Shown: piece by piece, positions 42,631 through 51,909 of the stretch
Numbering within the stretch: the stretch's first letter is position 1
Layout of the letters: each line of letters starts with the position of its first letter
Assembly (NCBI GenBank): GCA_022843225.1
Contig: JALHOC010000009.1
Coordinates: 1 to 64,000 of the forward strand
Direction: 5' to 3'
Origin: Hyphomonadaceae bacterium
GTDB taxonomy: Bacteria; Pseudomonadota; Alphaproteobacteria; Caulobacterales; Aquidulcibacteraceae
Length of the DNA stretch: 64,000 nucleotides
The notes under the pieces: model-generated
What the model saw: only the letters and a program-made list of their open reading frames with translations
What the model was told of the DNA's origin: nothing
The model's database searches: none
Program-made: the position numbers and the translations under genes

Positions 42631-43734
42631 ATGCCGACGGTCGTGATTATCCACGCCGCTGAGGACACTCTGCCCGCGCGTGCGCTGGCGGAGAAATTGC
42701 GTCAGGCCAAACTCACGGTGGTGCTGGAAAAGAGCGCCGGTGAGGAGCTGCGCGCCGCCGCCAAGGCTGCGCAGGTGTGCATCGCCTTGTGGTCGCCCCG
42801 CTCTGCGGCGCAGACAGCGCTTGTGGATGACGCGGGCGCCAGCAAAGCCAAAACCGTCCATGTGATAATGCAAAGCGCTCAAATCCCTGAGCCGTTTCAG
42901 CGAGAAAAGAGCGTGAACCTCACCGGGTGGCGCGGCGAGGACGATTTCCCCGGCTGGCGCGAACTCGCCAAAATCGTGACCGACAAAGCAGGCGTGGCGC
43001 CATTGCCGCCGCCGGCGCCACGCCCGCCGTCAGGTTTTTTTGAACCAGGCGCACCCAACCCGGCCGCCATGGCTGCCGCGCAAGCACAGCGCCCGAGGGG
43101 CGCTCAGCAGCAGGCGCCGGCGCCGCGCGCGCCTCAGGCGCGAGCCCCGGCTCAACGCCCGCCCGCGCAAACCCCACGCGCGGCGGCGCCTCCGCCATCA
43201 CCCGAGCCCAAACGCAGCGGCAATGGCTTGATGCTTGGCGTCGCCGCGCTTGTGGCGGTCGCGGTGCTTGGCGGCGGCGGATACTATTTCTGGTCCCAGT
43301 CACAAGGCGCGCAAACATCATCAGCGGCGTGGGAAGAGGTCGAGCGCAACGACGCCGCCTCTCTGCGCACTTTCATAGAGGGCGCTCAAGGGTCCTATCG
43401 CGAGGAAGCGCTCGCGGCGCTCGCCGAGTTGGAAGAACGCAGCTTCGAGGCCGCAAGCGACGCGGATTCGATTGAATCGCTGGAAGCCTTCCTGACCGAT
43501 TTTCCGGATAGCGAGCACGCCATCGCTGTTCGCGGCCGCATCGCGGAACTGGAAAGCCAGCAACCCACGGAACCGCTGCCCTCTCTGCCGGCGGAACAGC
43601 CCCCGACGCCTGACCCGGATCTGGTTCCGCCAGATGCAGCGCCAGCACCGCAACCCGCGCCGGACACGGGAACAGGGCCGGTGACGTTGGCGCCGCCAAC
43701 GCCCGAACCAACGCCGGCGCCGCCGCCAACCTAA
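42631..43734 (+). CDS. TIR-like domain / transmembrane / Pro-rich protein of unknown function
   Basis: 367 aa from ATG 42631, with GGGG about 8 nt upstream; the track ORF starts earlier with implausible sequence. Residues about 1-125 resemble a TIR domain: MPTVVIIHAAEDTLPARALAEKL, VCIALWSPRSAAQ, and a C-terminal WRGEDDFPGWRELAKIV. The position of the catalytic Glu of NADase TIRs is an Asp-rich LVDDAG, so activity is doubtful. A Pro/Ala-rich linker, one membrane helix (GLMLGVAALVAVAVLGGGGYYFW, about 207-230) and a TPR-like helical part (AFLTDFPDSEHAIAVRGRIAELE) follow. The C-terminal about 60 residues are Pro-rich. Confidence 0.8.
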   Translation: MPTVVIIHAAEDTLPARALAEKLRQAKLTVVLEKSAGEELRAAAKAAQVCIALWSPRSAAQTALVDDAGASKAKTVHVIMQSAQIPEPFQREKSVNLTGWRGEDDFPGWRELAKIVTDKAGVAPLPPPAPRPPSGFFEPGAPNPAAMAAAQAQRPRGAQQQAPAPRAPQARAPAQRPPAQTPRAAAPPPSPEPKRSGNGLMLGVAALVAVAVLGGGGYYFWSQSQGAQTSSAAWEEVERNDAASLRTFIEGAQGSYREEALAALAELEERSFEAASDADSIESLEAFLTDFPDSEHAIAVRGRIAELESQQPTEPLPSLPAEQPPTPDPDLVPPDAAPAPQPAPDTGTGPVTLAPPTPEPTPAPPPT

Positions 43735-44933
43735 GCGGCTTGTTGGCTTCGCCCGATCGCCAAGTAACACAGCGCGCCCGCAAGGAACGACGCCGCCCCA
43801 AGCGCGAGCGCGATATCGTATGAGCCGGTGTGGTCGTGGACGCGGCCGAAAAGAAGCGCCCCAACCGCCGTGCCAGCAGCGGTAGCGGCGCTCATCGCAC
43901 CCATCATGCCGCTGAAGGCCGTAAGGCCGAAGCGCCGCGCGACGATGAAGGGCGCGATATCGCCCTCCGCGCCTTGGCTCATGCCAGCCAGCACAATGCC
44001 CAGGATCACAATGGCGAGCGCCGCGCCGCCCACATTGGTGAGCAGCAGGCACCCGATGGCGGGCGCCGCCATGGATGCAAAAGCGACGATGTGCGCTGGA
44101 AAAACATCGAGGCAAACGCCAGCGATCAATCGCCCAAGAAAGACCGCGATCGCGAACGCGGACATGATCCGCGCCGCCTCGATCTCGGTGAAGCCTTTGT
44201 CGGCGATAAGCGCCGCCATTTGGTTCATGATGCCGCCCGACGGAACGTTGATGAGAAACATGCCCGTCACGGCTAGCCAAAACGCCGGCACGCGCACGGC
44301 CTGCGCCAAGTTGGACACCGCCGCGGTTTCTGTTGGCGCTGGCGGCGCCGGCATGATCACAAGTGCGAGCAAGCCAGCGCCCACGCACAGAGCGCCGAGC
44401 ACAAGCCATGCTACGCGCCATCCGTGCGCATCGATCACGCTTTGCAGCAGAGGCGGCATCAACATCGCCGTGACCGTGATGAGGGACAAAGCGACGCTTA
44501 ATGCCAGCCCCCGCGACCTGGCGAACGCCACGCCGACCACGCGCGTCCAGGTCAAGGAGCCAGTGCCGAGGCCAAACAAGATCAGCAAAAAATAGAGCGC
44601 GTAATAGAACCTTATGTCGCCGGTTTGGTTGGCCATGGCGACGCAAACGGCGCCAAACCCCAACACGCTCACAAGGATAACCGGTCTCACGCCGACGCGA
44701 TCGGCCAAGCGGCCTATGAAAGGCGCGGTCAATCCAGCGGCAAGCGTCGCAAAGGCCGTTGACGCGATTTCGCCACGGCTCCAGCCGAATTCAGCGGCGT
44801 ATTGGCGAATGAAGAGACTGACGAGATAGGCAAACAACGACACGCCTGTCGCCACGCCCAAGCCCGCAGAGAGCACCGCACGCCAGCCGGCGCGCCACTC
44901 ATCGAGCGCCGTTTGCGTTGGGAGGTCGTTCAG
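43731..44933 (-). CDS. MFS transporter, start unclear
   Basis: About 400 aa, 12 hydrophobic segments, with the MFS loop pattern GRLADRVGVRPVILVSVLGFG (about residues 55-75). Substrate cannot be named; it resembles the oxalate/formate and monocarboxylate group. The frame has no ATG near the expected start. CTG at 44933 overlaps the preceding stop as CTGA and gives a normal N-terminus (NDLPTQTALDEW); GTG at 44876 is the nearest standard codon but would cut close to helix 1. Confidence 0.85.
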   Translation of the reverse strand: MNDLPTQTALDEWRAGWRAVLSAGLGVATGVSLFAYLVSLFIRQYAAEFGWSRGEIASTAFATLAAGLTAPFIGRLADRVGVRPVILVSVLGFGAVCVAMANQTGDIRFYYALYFLLILFGLGTGSLTWTRVVGVAFARSRGLALSVALSLITVTAMLMPPLLQSVIDAHGWRVAWLVLGALCVGAGLLALVIMPAPPAPTETAAVSNLAQAVRVPAFWLAVTGMFLINVPSGGIMNQMAALIADKGFTEIEAARIMSAFAIAVFLGRLIAGVCLDVFPAHIVAFASMAAPAIGCLLLTNVGGAALAIVILGIVLAGMSQGAEGDIAPFIVARRFGLTAFSGMMGAMSAATAAGTAVGALLFGRVHDHTGSYDIALALGAASFLAGALCYLAIGRSQQAA

Positions 44934-45298
44934 TACAACCGCCCGCCTTGGAGCGCGGGGCGATCGACGTTGAGCAACACGACATTGCCGTTGCGATCGG
45001 GAAAGCCAAGGCAGAGCACCTCGCTCATGAACTTGCCGATCTGTTTGGGCTCGAAGTTCACGACCGCAGCGACGCGACGGCCCAACAATTCGCCGAGATC
45101 GTAATTGTACGTCACTTGCGCGCTCGACTTCTTGATGCCGAGCGGCTCGCCAAAATCGATCCAAAGCTGGAACGCCGCCTTCTTGGCCTCCTCGAACACT
45201 TTCACATCGACAATCGTGCCGAGGCGAATGTCGACTTTGAGAAAGTCTTCAAACGAGATGATCGGCAATCGGGCGTTGGCTTGGGGATCGTCGGCCAT
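44930..45298 (-). CDS. tRNA-binding domain protein (CsaA/EMAP-II-like)
   Basis: 122 aa from ATG 45298. It has the OB-fold of the methionyl-tRNA synthetase C-terminal domain: FLKVDIRLGTIVDVKVFEEAKKAAFQLWIDFG and QVTYNYDLGELLGRRVAAVVNFEPKQIGKFMSEVLCLGF. CsaA proteins bind tRNA and have been described as chaperones in protein export. GAAGGG lies about 12 nt before the start. It overlaps the MFS gene by 4 bp. Confidence 0.9.
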   Translation of the reverse strand: MADDPQANARLPIISFEDFLKVDIRLGTIVDVKVFEEAKKAAFQLWIDFGEPLGIKKSSAQVTYNYDLGELLGRRVAAVVNFEPKQIGKFMSEVLCLGFPDRNGNVVLLNVDRPALQGGRLY

Positions 45299-45320
45299 GG
45301 CGTTTCTGTTCCCTTCGTTT

Positions 45321-45563
45321 CTATCCAAGCTTCGCGGGCTCGACGCGCGGGCCGTCCGGTCCCATCACGATCTGATCAACCTCGAGCTGAGCATCCTTCA
45401 ATTGGCCCTCGCACCGCGCTTTGAGGGCGGCGCCGCGCTTATAAATACGAATCGAGTCCGCCAACGGCACATCGCCACGTTCAAGGTGCGCGACAATTTT
45501 CTCCAACTCCGCCAAGGAGTCTTCGAAAGAAAGCTGGGCTGGGTCGCGGGCTTCGGAGCTCAT
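45321..45563 (-). CDS. xseB: Exodeoxyribonuclease VII small subunit
   Basis: 80 aa from ATG 45563; the longer track ORF is antisense-like before that point. The family core LSFEDSLAELEKIVAHLERGDVPLADSIRIYKRG (residues about 11-44) is unmistakable. It pairs with XseA, not in this window, to degrade single-stranded DNA. It lies between the phosphatase and the CsaA-like gene. Confidence 0.95.
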   Translation of the reverse strand: MSSEARDPAQLSFEDSLAELEKIVAHLERGDVPLADSIRIYKRGAALKARCEGQLKDAQLEVDQIVMGPDGPRVEPAKLG

Positions 45564-45613
45564 GGCGATAAAAGTATGGGTTTCCCTGCGAATTTGGAAG
45601 TGCGGCGCCACGA

Positions 45614-46228
45614 TTACGGTTTCACATAGCGCCGATAGGACCAGTATTTGTCGCCCTTGTTCTCGACTTCGCGCCAGCCCTGGCTGCGCAGAACTGGGCG
45701 CATCATGCGATTGAACCAGCCATGCGCGCAGAGCACGACGTTCTTGCCGCGGAGAGCTTGGGCAGTCAGCGTAGCGACTGCGGCCTCGGCGCGCTGCTCG
45801 GCCGCGCGGCGGCTTTCCATGCCGTCGTGACCGCCAAACCACCAGGCGATGCGCGCAAGCACGCCCCAATGCCCTGGGCGCAGCTTACCCCACATCGGCG
45901 GCGGCGGCAGCGCCGCTTCCACGAACACGGGATCGGTCAACACCTCGCGCCCGCCCGCGATCATTTGGGCTGTGTGCATCGCCCGCGGCAATGTCGATGC
46001 GTAGAGAATGTCCGCTTGCGCGGCATAGCCCACAAGCGCTTCTGGCGGCGTTTCGTCTGGATGCAGATGCGCACGATCATATCCCGCCCACCACTCACGA
46101 TAGCCGTGGCGATCGACGAGAACATCGCGGTCCGCATGCGGCATGCCGTGGCGCGCGATGACGATCGATCCGATCTTCGCGGCTGTGCGGCGATCCAGCG
46201 TCTCGTTGGGCGCCATGGTCGTCGTCAT
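45614..46228 (-). CDS. Histidine phosphatase superfamily protein
   Basis: 204 aa from ATG 46228 (or ATG 46216). Catalytic motif IVIARHGMPHAD (about residues 21-33), the second His in LCAHGWFNRMMRP (about 168) and YASTLPRAMHTAQMI. No further specificity motifs; relatives are described as phosphoglycerate mutase-like. It stands between xseB and the deacetylase-like gene, all in one direction. Confidence 0.92.
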   Translation of the reverse strand: MTTTMAPNETLDRRTAAKIGSIVIARHGMPHADRDVLVDRHGYREWWAGYDRAHLHPDETPPEALVGYAAQADILYASTLPRAMHTAQMIAGGREVLTDPVFVEAALPPPPMWGKLRPGHWGVLARIAWWFGGHDGMESRRAAEQRAEAAVATLTAQALRGKNVVLCAHGWFNRMMRPVLRSQGWREVENKGDKYWSYRRYVKP

Positions 46229-46274
46229 TCTGACCCTTGAGCGCGATCGCTCGCCCCCTCCCCGTGAGCGGGAC

Positions 46275-47195
46275 CTAATCGCGCCGAAGCGCTGTGAGAT
46301 AGGCGACCACCGACCCCGCCAGCGCGGGCAAGTCGTAGCCGCCCTCCAGGGTCGAAACAAGCTTACCCTTGCAGTGCCGTAATGCGAGATCGTGAAGCCG
46401 CGCCCCCGCCCAGGCGAAATCCTCGGTTTCAAGCGCCATTTGCGCGAGTGGATCGGCTTTGTGCGCGTCGAACCCCGCCGACACCAGAATCAGTTCGGGT
46501 GCGAAAGCGTCGAGCGCGGGCAACACTTGGCGCTCCATCGCCGCGCGCCACTCGGCCGAGCGTGTGCCCGCCGGCAGCGGCGCGTTGACGACATTGCCGC
46601 CAATACCGGTTTCGTCAGCGCCGCCCGTGCCGGGATAGAGCGGCGCCTGGTGCGTCGATGCGAAGAACAGACGCGGCTCTTTTTCGGCGACGGTTTGCGT
46701 GCCGTTGCCGTGATGCACATCGAAGTCGACGACAGCCACCCGCGACAAGCCATGCGCATCTAGCGCATGCAGCGCTCCAATCGCGACATTGTTGAACACG
46801 CAAAAACCCATCGGCGTCAGCGGCTCGGCGTGATGGCCTGGCGGGCGCACCGCGCAAAACGCCATGTCGTCCTCTCCAGCCAACACCGCATCGACGGCGG
46901 CAACGCAGGCACCGGCGGCGCGATAAATCGCTTCGCGCGAACCAGCGGAAATGTAGGTGTCCGGATCAAGGCGCACGCGTATCTCGCGCGCTTCGGCAAA
47001 CGCCGGCTCCAGCGCCTCGATCAGACGCTTGGGATGAACGCGGGCGATGGCGTCAGCGTGCGCCAGCGGCGCTTCCCGGCGCTCCAAATCCATGCCGTCC
47101 AACGCATCGAGCACGGCTTGCAAGCGTTCCGGGCTCTCGGCGTGGCCGAGCGGCGGTTCGTGGCCCAGCATCGCGGTATGCGTGAACAGAAGCAT
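46275..47195 (-). CDS. Histone deacetylase family protein (class II, acetoin utilization-like)
   Basis: 306 aa with an intact zinc-deacetylase site: RPPGHHAEP (about residues 118-126), VDFDVHHGNGTQ (about 155-166) and the tail STLEGGYDLPALAGSV (about 285). Bacterial members remove acetyl groups from polyamines or lysine; the substrate here is not clear. It precedes the phosphatase gene. Confidence 0.94.
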   Translation of the reverse strand: MLLFTHTAMLGHEPPLGHAESPERLQAVLDALDGMDLERREAPLAHADAIARVHPKRLIEALEPAFAEAREIRVRLDPDTYISAGSREAIYRAAGACVAAVDAVLAGEDDMAFCAVRPPGHHAEPLTPMGFCVFNNVAIGALHALDAHGLSRVAVVDFDVHHGNGTQTVAEKEPRLFFASTHQAPLYPGTGGADETGIGGNVVNAPLPAGTRSAEWRAAMERQVLPALDAFAPELILVSAGFDAHKADPLAQMALETEDFAWAGARLHDLALRHCKGKLVSTLEGGYDLPALAGSVVAYLTALRRD

Positions 47196-47227
47196 TGGTC
47201 TCTCTCACGCTCAGCCCACGCAGAGCG

Positions 47228-47479
47228 CTATTCGGTTGGCGCGTCGGTCTTGTAGTACGGCTCAACCGGCCCGCTGTATTTGATCGTGAGCTGCTTGCCG
47301 CGCCGGTCGAGCGTGTTGCCAACGGCAAGACGCACCCACCCCTCGCTCACACAATATTCCTCGACATTGTTCTTATCTGCGCCTCTGAAGCGCACGCCCA
47401 CGCCGCGGGTCAGCGCGGCGTCGTTATAGAAGGGACTATCGGGATCAACCGAGAGCCGGTCGGGCGGGGCGTCGCTCAT
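47228..47479 (-). CDS. DUF3297 family protein
   Basis: 83 aa from ATG 47479, overlapping the ppx stop as ATGA. The sequence SDAPPDRLSVDPDSPFYNDAALTRGVGVRFRG and EEYCVSEGWVRLAVGNTLDRRGKQLTIKYSGPVEPYY matches the conserved DUF3297 pattern. Function unknown; coupling to ppx makes co-expression likely. Confidence 0.88.
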   Translation of the reverse strand: MSDAPPDRLSVDPDSPFYNDAALTRGVGVRFRGADKNNVEEYCVSEGWVRLAVGNTLDRRGKQLTIKYSGPVEPYYKTDAPTE

Positions 47480-48972
47480 GCAATCTTGGTCTCCGCAGTC
47501 AGCCCAAGGCAAGCCGCCGCATAATCGAGCCGGCGCTGTGCCGTTTCCGTGACCAGATGCGCAAGCTTTTTCTTGACCCGCAGCAGCAATTTCCCGCCCA
47601 CGACGCCAATCTCGAACGACGCCAGCAGGCTTTCATTGCGGCCGGTGAGATCGGCCCCGAGCCGCAACGCCGCTCCCAAGGCGGCAGCAGCGGCTTGCGC
47701 CTCTTCGGTCAAAAGCCGGTGATAGGCGGCGGCGTGGCGCGGCGGTGATTTCGTGTAACGGTGATGGATGGCTGCGGCGAGAAACGCGCGCTCGGGGTGG
47801 CTGATGGCCGCCAAAGGCGCGCGCAGGATCATGTCGAAGATGATCTCGGCGCGTTGATCGGGATGCAGCGGACCACCCACGTCGGCCAGGCGCGCGGCGG
47901 CGCCGCGCAGCACGCTCTGGCGGCCCTCCGCGAACACCTCGATTTGTCCTTCGAACATGGGCGCGATCCAGCGCTCAAGCGCCGCGCCAAAGGCGCGGGT
48001 GCGCGCCCAACGGCCGGCGAGAGCCTCCGCCGCGGCGATCAGCGGATGTTGCGCCAGGGTGGCGAGGCTCATGCGCTCGATCAGCACGCCTTCGCGTAAG
48101 CCGAACGCCGACAGCACCACGCGCTCGAACTTGCTGGCCGCTAGCAGGCGCTCCAGCACCACCGCCGCGTAGGGCAGAGTATCGGCGCGCTTGGCGGCGG
48201 CGTCTTCGAGCTTTTCCAGGGAACGCCGGCTCTGCTTGCGCACCAGATCGGTGAGTTTCAGCGTCTCCGCGCGCGACATCTCGTAATGATGCAACACGCC
48301 GAGCGGATGATCGCGCATGCGCAGATCGATGCGCGCCAGCGCCCGCCAAGCGCCGCCCACGGCATAGAAATCGCCGCCACCGCGCATCAACACCTTCGAG
48401 GTCGCGAGAAGCGCATCAGCCTGAGCGCTGACGCGGTCATAATCAAACTCGCCGCGCGTGAGCGCCAACGGCCCAAGCGCGAAGGTTTCGCCCCGCCCTA
48501 CGCCCTTGGGCGACACTTCGACCAGCTCCAAGCTCGACCCGCCGAGATCACCCACAACGCCCAACGCGTCCGGCGCGCCAGCGCTGACGCCTAGCGCGGC
48601 GAGACGTGCTTCATCGTCGCCGGTCAAAATGCGGAGATCCAGCCCGACCTCGGACTTCACACGCGTCGCGAACGCGACGCCATCCTTCGCTTCCCGCACA
48701 GCAGCCGTGGCGACGGCGAAAACCTGGGTTACCCCTTGCGCTTCGAGCAATGTCGAAAAGCGCCTCAACGCGCGCAGCGCGGACTCGACGCCATCGGGCG
48801 CGAGTGCGCCCGTGCGGGCCAACTCGCGCCCCAAGCCGGCCATGACCTTTTCGTTGAGATACGGCGTCATCGATCGCCCATCGAGGCGATAGACAACCAG
48901 GCGCACCGAGTTCGAACCGACGTCAATGACGGCGGCGTCCTCAGTGTCGCGCAAGAACTTGGCGACGCTCAT
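47476..48972 (-). CDS. ppx: Exopolyphosphatase / guanosine pentaphosphatase (Ppx/GppA)
   Basis: 498 aa. N-terminal ASKHA-type ATPase fold: VIDVGSNSVRLVVYR (residues 15-29), VFAVATAAVREAKDG, GDLGGSSLELVEV (about 140). The C-terminal half is HD-like, with HPERAFLAAAIHHRYTK. Removes terminal phosphate from polyphosphate or pppGpp. Directly downstream of ppk1 (15 bp), balancing synthesis and breakdown. Confidence 0.94.
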   Translation of the reverse strand: MSVAKFLRDTEDAAVIDVGSNSVRLVVYRLDGRSMTPYLNEKVMAGLGRELARTGALAPDGVESALRALRRFSTLLEAQGVTQVFAVATAAVREAKDGVAFATRVKSEVGLDLRILTGDDEARLAALGVSAGAPDALGVVGDLGGSSLELVEVSPKGVGRGETFALGPLALTRGEFDYDRVSAQADALLATSKVLMRGGGDFYAVGGAWRALARIDLRMRDHPLGVLHHYEMSRAETLKLTDLVRKQSRRSLEKLEDAAAKRADTLPYAAVVLERLLAASKFERVVLSAFGLREGVLIERMSLATLAQHPLIAAAEALAGRWARTRAFGAALERWIAPMFEGQIEVFAEGRQSVLRGAAARLADVGGPLHPDQRAEIIFDMILRAPLAAISHPERAFLAAAIHHRYTKSPPRHAAAYHRLLTEEAQAAAAALGAALRLGADLTGRNESLLASFEIGVVGGKLLLRVKKKLAHLVTETAQRRLDYAAACLGLTAETKIA

Positions 48973-48987
48973 GGTGCGGCGCTCATG

Positions 48988-51207
48988 CTATGAGGTGCGG
49001 CGCGCCCCGATATGGTCAAATGCCACGGGCGCGTCGCCCTTGAGCGCGCGACCGCGCCCGGAGAGACTCGGATTGTGCATGAAATAGTCATGCGCCGAGA
49101 ACGGCTCGTCTGGCAGCTTGGAGACATCGACGCGCTTAAACACCCCATCGGGGCCCATGTACCAGCTTTGCGCCTCGTCATTCAAATTCGCGACCATGAT
49201 CTGGTCGAGAACCATTCTATGGACGGTCGCGTTTTCGATCGGGCACAGGACCTCGACCCGGCGCTCCAGATTGCGCGGCATCCAATCGGCTGACGAAATG
49301 AACACTTTGGCGTTGGCATTGGGCAAGCCCGCCCCGGCGCCGAAACAAACGATGCGGGAATGCTCCAGAAAGCGCCCCACGATCGACTTCACCCGGATGT
49401 TCTCCGACAGCCCCGGCACGCCGGCGCGTAAACAGCACACGCCCCGCACCACCAGTTCTATTTTCACGCCTTCGCCTGAGGCGCGATAGAGCGCGTCGAT
49501 AATCTCCGGATGCACGAGTGCGTTGAGCTTGGCCCAGATCGCGCCCTCGCGCCCGGCGCGGACATGGGCGATCTCGTCGTCGATCAGCTTGAGCAGCGTC
49601 GCCTTCAAATTCAGCGGGGAGAGTGCAAGTTTTTCGAGCTGCGCCGGCTTGGCGTAGCCGGTGACATAATTGAACAAACGCCCAGCGTCGCGCCCAAGGG
49701 CCGGGTCACAGGTGAACAACGACAAATCCTGGTACACGCGCGCCGTGATCGGGTGATAATTGCCGGTGCCGAAGTGCGCATAGGTCCGCAAACCATCAGG
49801 CTCGCGCCGCACGACGAGGCTGACCTTCGAGTGGGTCTTGAAATCGATGAAACCGTAAACGACCGAGGCGCCCGCGCGCTCCAGCATCTGCGCCAAGCGC
49901 AGGTTAGCTTCTTCGTCGAAGCGCGCCTTGAGTTCGATGAGCGCCGTGACGTTCTTCCCCGCTTCGGCTGCGGTCACCAGCGCGGCGACGATCGGGGAGT
50001 CGCGTGACGTCCGATAAAGCGTCTGCTTGATCGCCACCACTTGCGGGTCGGCAGCGGCCTGACGCAGGAACTCCACCACCGAGTCGAACGACTCATAGGG
50101 ATGGTGGACGAGGATGTCCTTGGCGCGGATGGCGGCGAAGCTGTCGCCGCCAAAATCCTTGATCCGCTCCGGGAAGCGCGGCTCATAGCGCGGGAATTTG
50201 AGGTCCGGTCGTTCTTCTGAAACCAGCGTGGAAAGCGCCGACAATCCCAACATGCCTTCAATGATCACGACATCGCGCTGATCGGCTTCGAGTTCTCGGA
50301 TGATAAAGGCGCGCAGATCATCCGGCATCGAGGACACGACTTTCAGGCGGACGATGTCGCCAAGGCGGCGTTCCTTCAGTCGCGCCTCGAACTCGCGCAC
50401 GAGATCCTCGGCTTCTTCCTGGATTTCGATGTCGCTGTCGCGCACCACGCGGAACGCACCCTGAGCTTCCACGCTGTAGTCGGGGAACAACTCCTCCAGG
50501 AACAGCATGATTGTATTTTCGAGTGTCAGAAAGCGCCGCTCCTCGCGCTCGCTCTTCGTGGCGCCCTGCGCCGTGGCGACGCTCAGGAAGCGCGCGACCT
50601 GGCTCGGCACGGGAATGAGCGCGTTCATCACCCGTCCATCGAGGCGATGACGCAGCTTCAGCGCGATCGCGAAGCCGAGGTTCGGAATGAACGGGAATGG
50701 GTGCGCTGGATCAACCGCCAGTGGCGTGAGTAGCGGAAACACCTCCGCCATGAATACGTGCTTGAGCCATGTGCGCTCTTCGCGCATCAGTTCATCGGGG
50801 TCGAGAACAACGATACCAGCTTGGCGAAGCTCCGCGCGCAGAATGGCCCATTGCACCTGCTGGCGGTCGATCAACTCGCTGGCCGCCGCATGGACGCGCA
50901 GCAATTGTTCTGCAGGCGTCAACCCGTCCTGGCTAACGATCGAGGCGCCGGACCGGGCCTGCTCATGCAGGCCCGCGACGCGCACCATGTAAAACTCATC
51001 GAGGTTGGAGGCCGAAATCGAGAGGAAACGCAGCCGCTCCAATAACGGATGCTTGGGATTCTCGGCTTCTTCGAGCACGCGCGTGTTGAACGCGAGCCAC
51101 GAAAGCTCACGGTTGATAAAGCGTTGCGGGCTGCCGGCCAGCGATTGCGGTTTCTCCGCTGCCGGCGCTTTCGCGACGCGCGCTTTCGGTCTGCGCGGCT
51201 TTGCCAT
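48988..51207 (-). CDS. ppk1: Polyphosphate kinase 1
   Basis: 739 aa. N-terminal [16 protein letters not shown] (about residues 33-48), [33 protein letters not shown], and the autophosphorylated His region [20 protein letters not shown] (about 430), then [18 protein letters not shown] near the end. Forms polyphosphate from ATP. The operon hdaA-ppk1-ppx links replication control with phosphate metabolism. Confidence 0.98.
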   Translation of the reverse strand: MAKPRRPKARVAKAPAAEKPQSLAGSPQRFINRELSWLAFNTRVLEEAENPKHPLLERLRFLSISASNLDEFYMVRVAGLHEQARSGASIVSQDGLTPAEQLLRVHAAASELIDRQQVQWAILRAELRQAGIVVLDPDELMREERTWLKHVFMAEVFPLLTPLAVDPAHPFPFIPNLGFAIALKLRHRLDGRVMNALIPVPSQVARFLSVATAQGATKSEREERRFLTLENTIMLFLEELFPDYSVEAQGAFRVVRDSDIEIQEEAEDLVREFEARLKERRLGDIVRLKVVSSMPDDLRAFIIRELEADQRDVVIIEGMLGLSALSTLVSEERPDLKFPRYEPRFPERIKDFGGDSFAAIRAKDILVHHPYESFDSVVEFLRQAAADPQVVAIKQTLYRTSRDSPIVAALVTAAEAGKNVTALIELKARFDEEANLRLAQMLERAGASVVYGFIDFKTHSKVSLVVRREPDGLRTYAHFGTGNYHPITARVYQDLSLFTCDPALGRDAGRLFNYVTGYAKPAQLEKLALSPLNLKATLLKLIDDEIAHVRAGREGAIWAKLNALVHPEIIDALYRASGEGVKIELVVRGVCCLRAGVPGLSENIRVKSIVGRFLEHSRIVCFGAGAGLPNANAKVFISSADWMPRNLERRVEVLCPIENATVHRMVLDQIMVANLNDEAQSWYMGPDGVFKRVDVSKLPDEPFSAHDYFMHNPSLSGRGRALKGDAPVAFDHIGARRTS

Positions 51208-51210
51208 GTC

Positions 51211-51900
51211 TCAATCGTCTCCAGCCTCGTTCCACCCCGTCATGGCCTTTTCGAGCGCTTTTTTCGCGGCCTTCATTGAGACCGGCTTTGCGCCTCTGAC
51301 CAGGTCGGCATCGAGCGCCGCCGCCCAAGCATGGGCCGCCGCGAAGGTCCGCGGCAAGCGTTGCGCCAAATACCGAGCCTCATCATCGCGCAAATAAATG
51401 AATTGTTCGCGACAAAGCCGCTGTAAAACCACCGCCAGCAGGGCTTCGTCGGGCTCGTTGAGGCGCGCGACCGGCAAAGCCGCAAGCCGCGAGCGCAAGT
51501 CGGGAAGGTGAACAGACCATTGCTGCGGCGGTTTGGCGCCCGCTAGCAGCACAGCGCCATGGCTCGTTCGGGCCAGATCGAGCACCCGCCACACCATGGG
51601 CTCGTCAAACGCCTGATAGGCATCGTCGATGAACAAGCGGCCACCCGCTTCGCGGAACAGGTCAGCGGCCATATCCGCGCTCGCGTTCGCCGGCAGCTGG
51701 CGGGCCCCGGCTTCAAGCGCCCAGGCCAGCCCAAGATGGGTTTTGCCCGACCCAGGCGGCCCCACCAGCGCCAAGGCACCCGTCGGCCAGGCGCGCCAAT
51801 CAGTCAGCAAGGTCGCGGCGTCACGATTGGATTGCGTCACCAGCAGCGTGTCGGGCGCACGCTCGCCCATTCGAAACTCAAACAGGCGGGGTTGGCTCAT
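51211..51900 (-). CDS. hdaA: DnaA-homologous replication regulator HdaA
   Basis: 229-aa AAA+ protein; promotes DnaA-ATP hydrolysis with the sliding clamp (RIDA). The N-terminus QPRLFEF fits the beta-clamp-binding motif (QxxLF). Walker A GPPGSGKTHL (about residues 45-54), Walker B GRLFIDDAYQ (about 92). It lacks the DnaA domain IV DNA-binding helix-turn-helix. It overlaps no neighbour but lies 3 bp before ppk1, the order known from Caulobacter. Confidence 0.92.
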   Translation of the reverse strand: MSQPRLFEFRMGERAPDTLLVTQSNRDAATLLTDWRAWPTGALALVGPPGSGKTHLGLAWALEAGARQLPANASADMAADLFREAGGRLFIDDAYQAFDEPMVWRVLDLARTSHGAVLLAGAKPPQQWSVHLPDLRSRLAALPVARLNEPDEALLAVVLQRLCREQFIYLRDDEARYLAQRLPRTFAAAHAWAAALDADLVRGAKPVSMKAAKKALEKAMTGWNEAGDD

Positions 51901-51909
51901 CCGCGTGCG

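Noticed and set aside
42631-43734. TIR protein as an antiphage defence system
   Set aside because: No sensor, nuclease, STAND or Thoeris-type partner is adjacent; neighbours are housekeeping genes, and the catalytic glutamate is doubtful.
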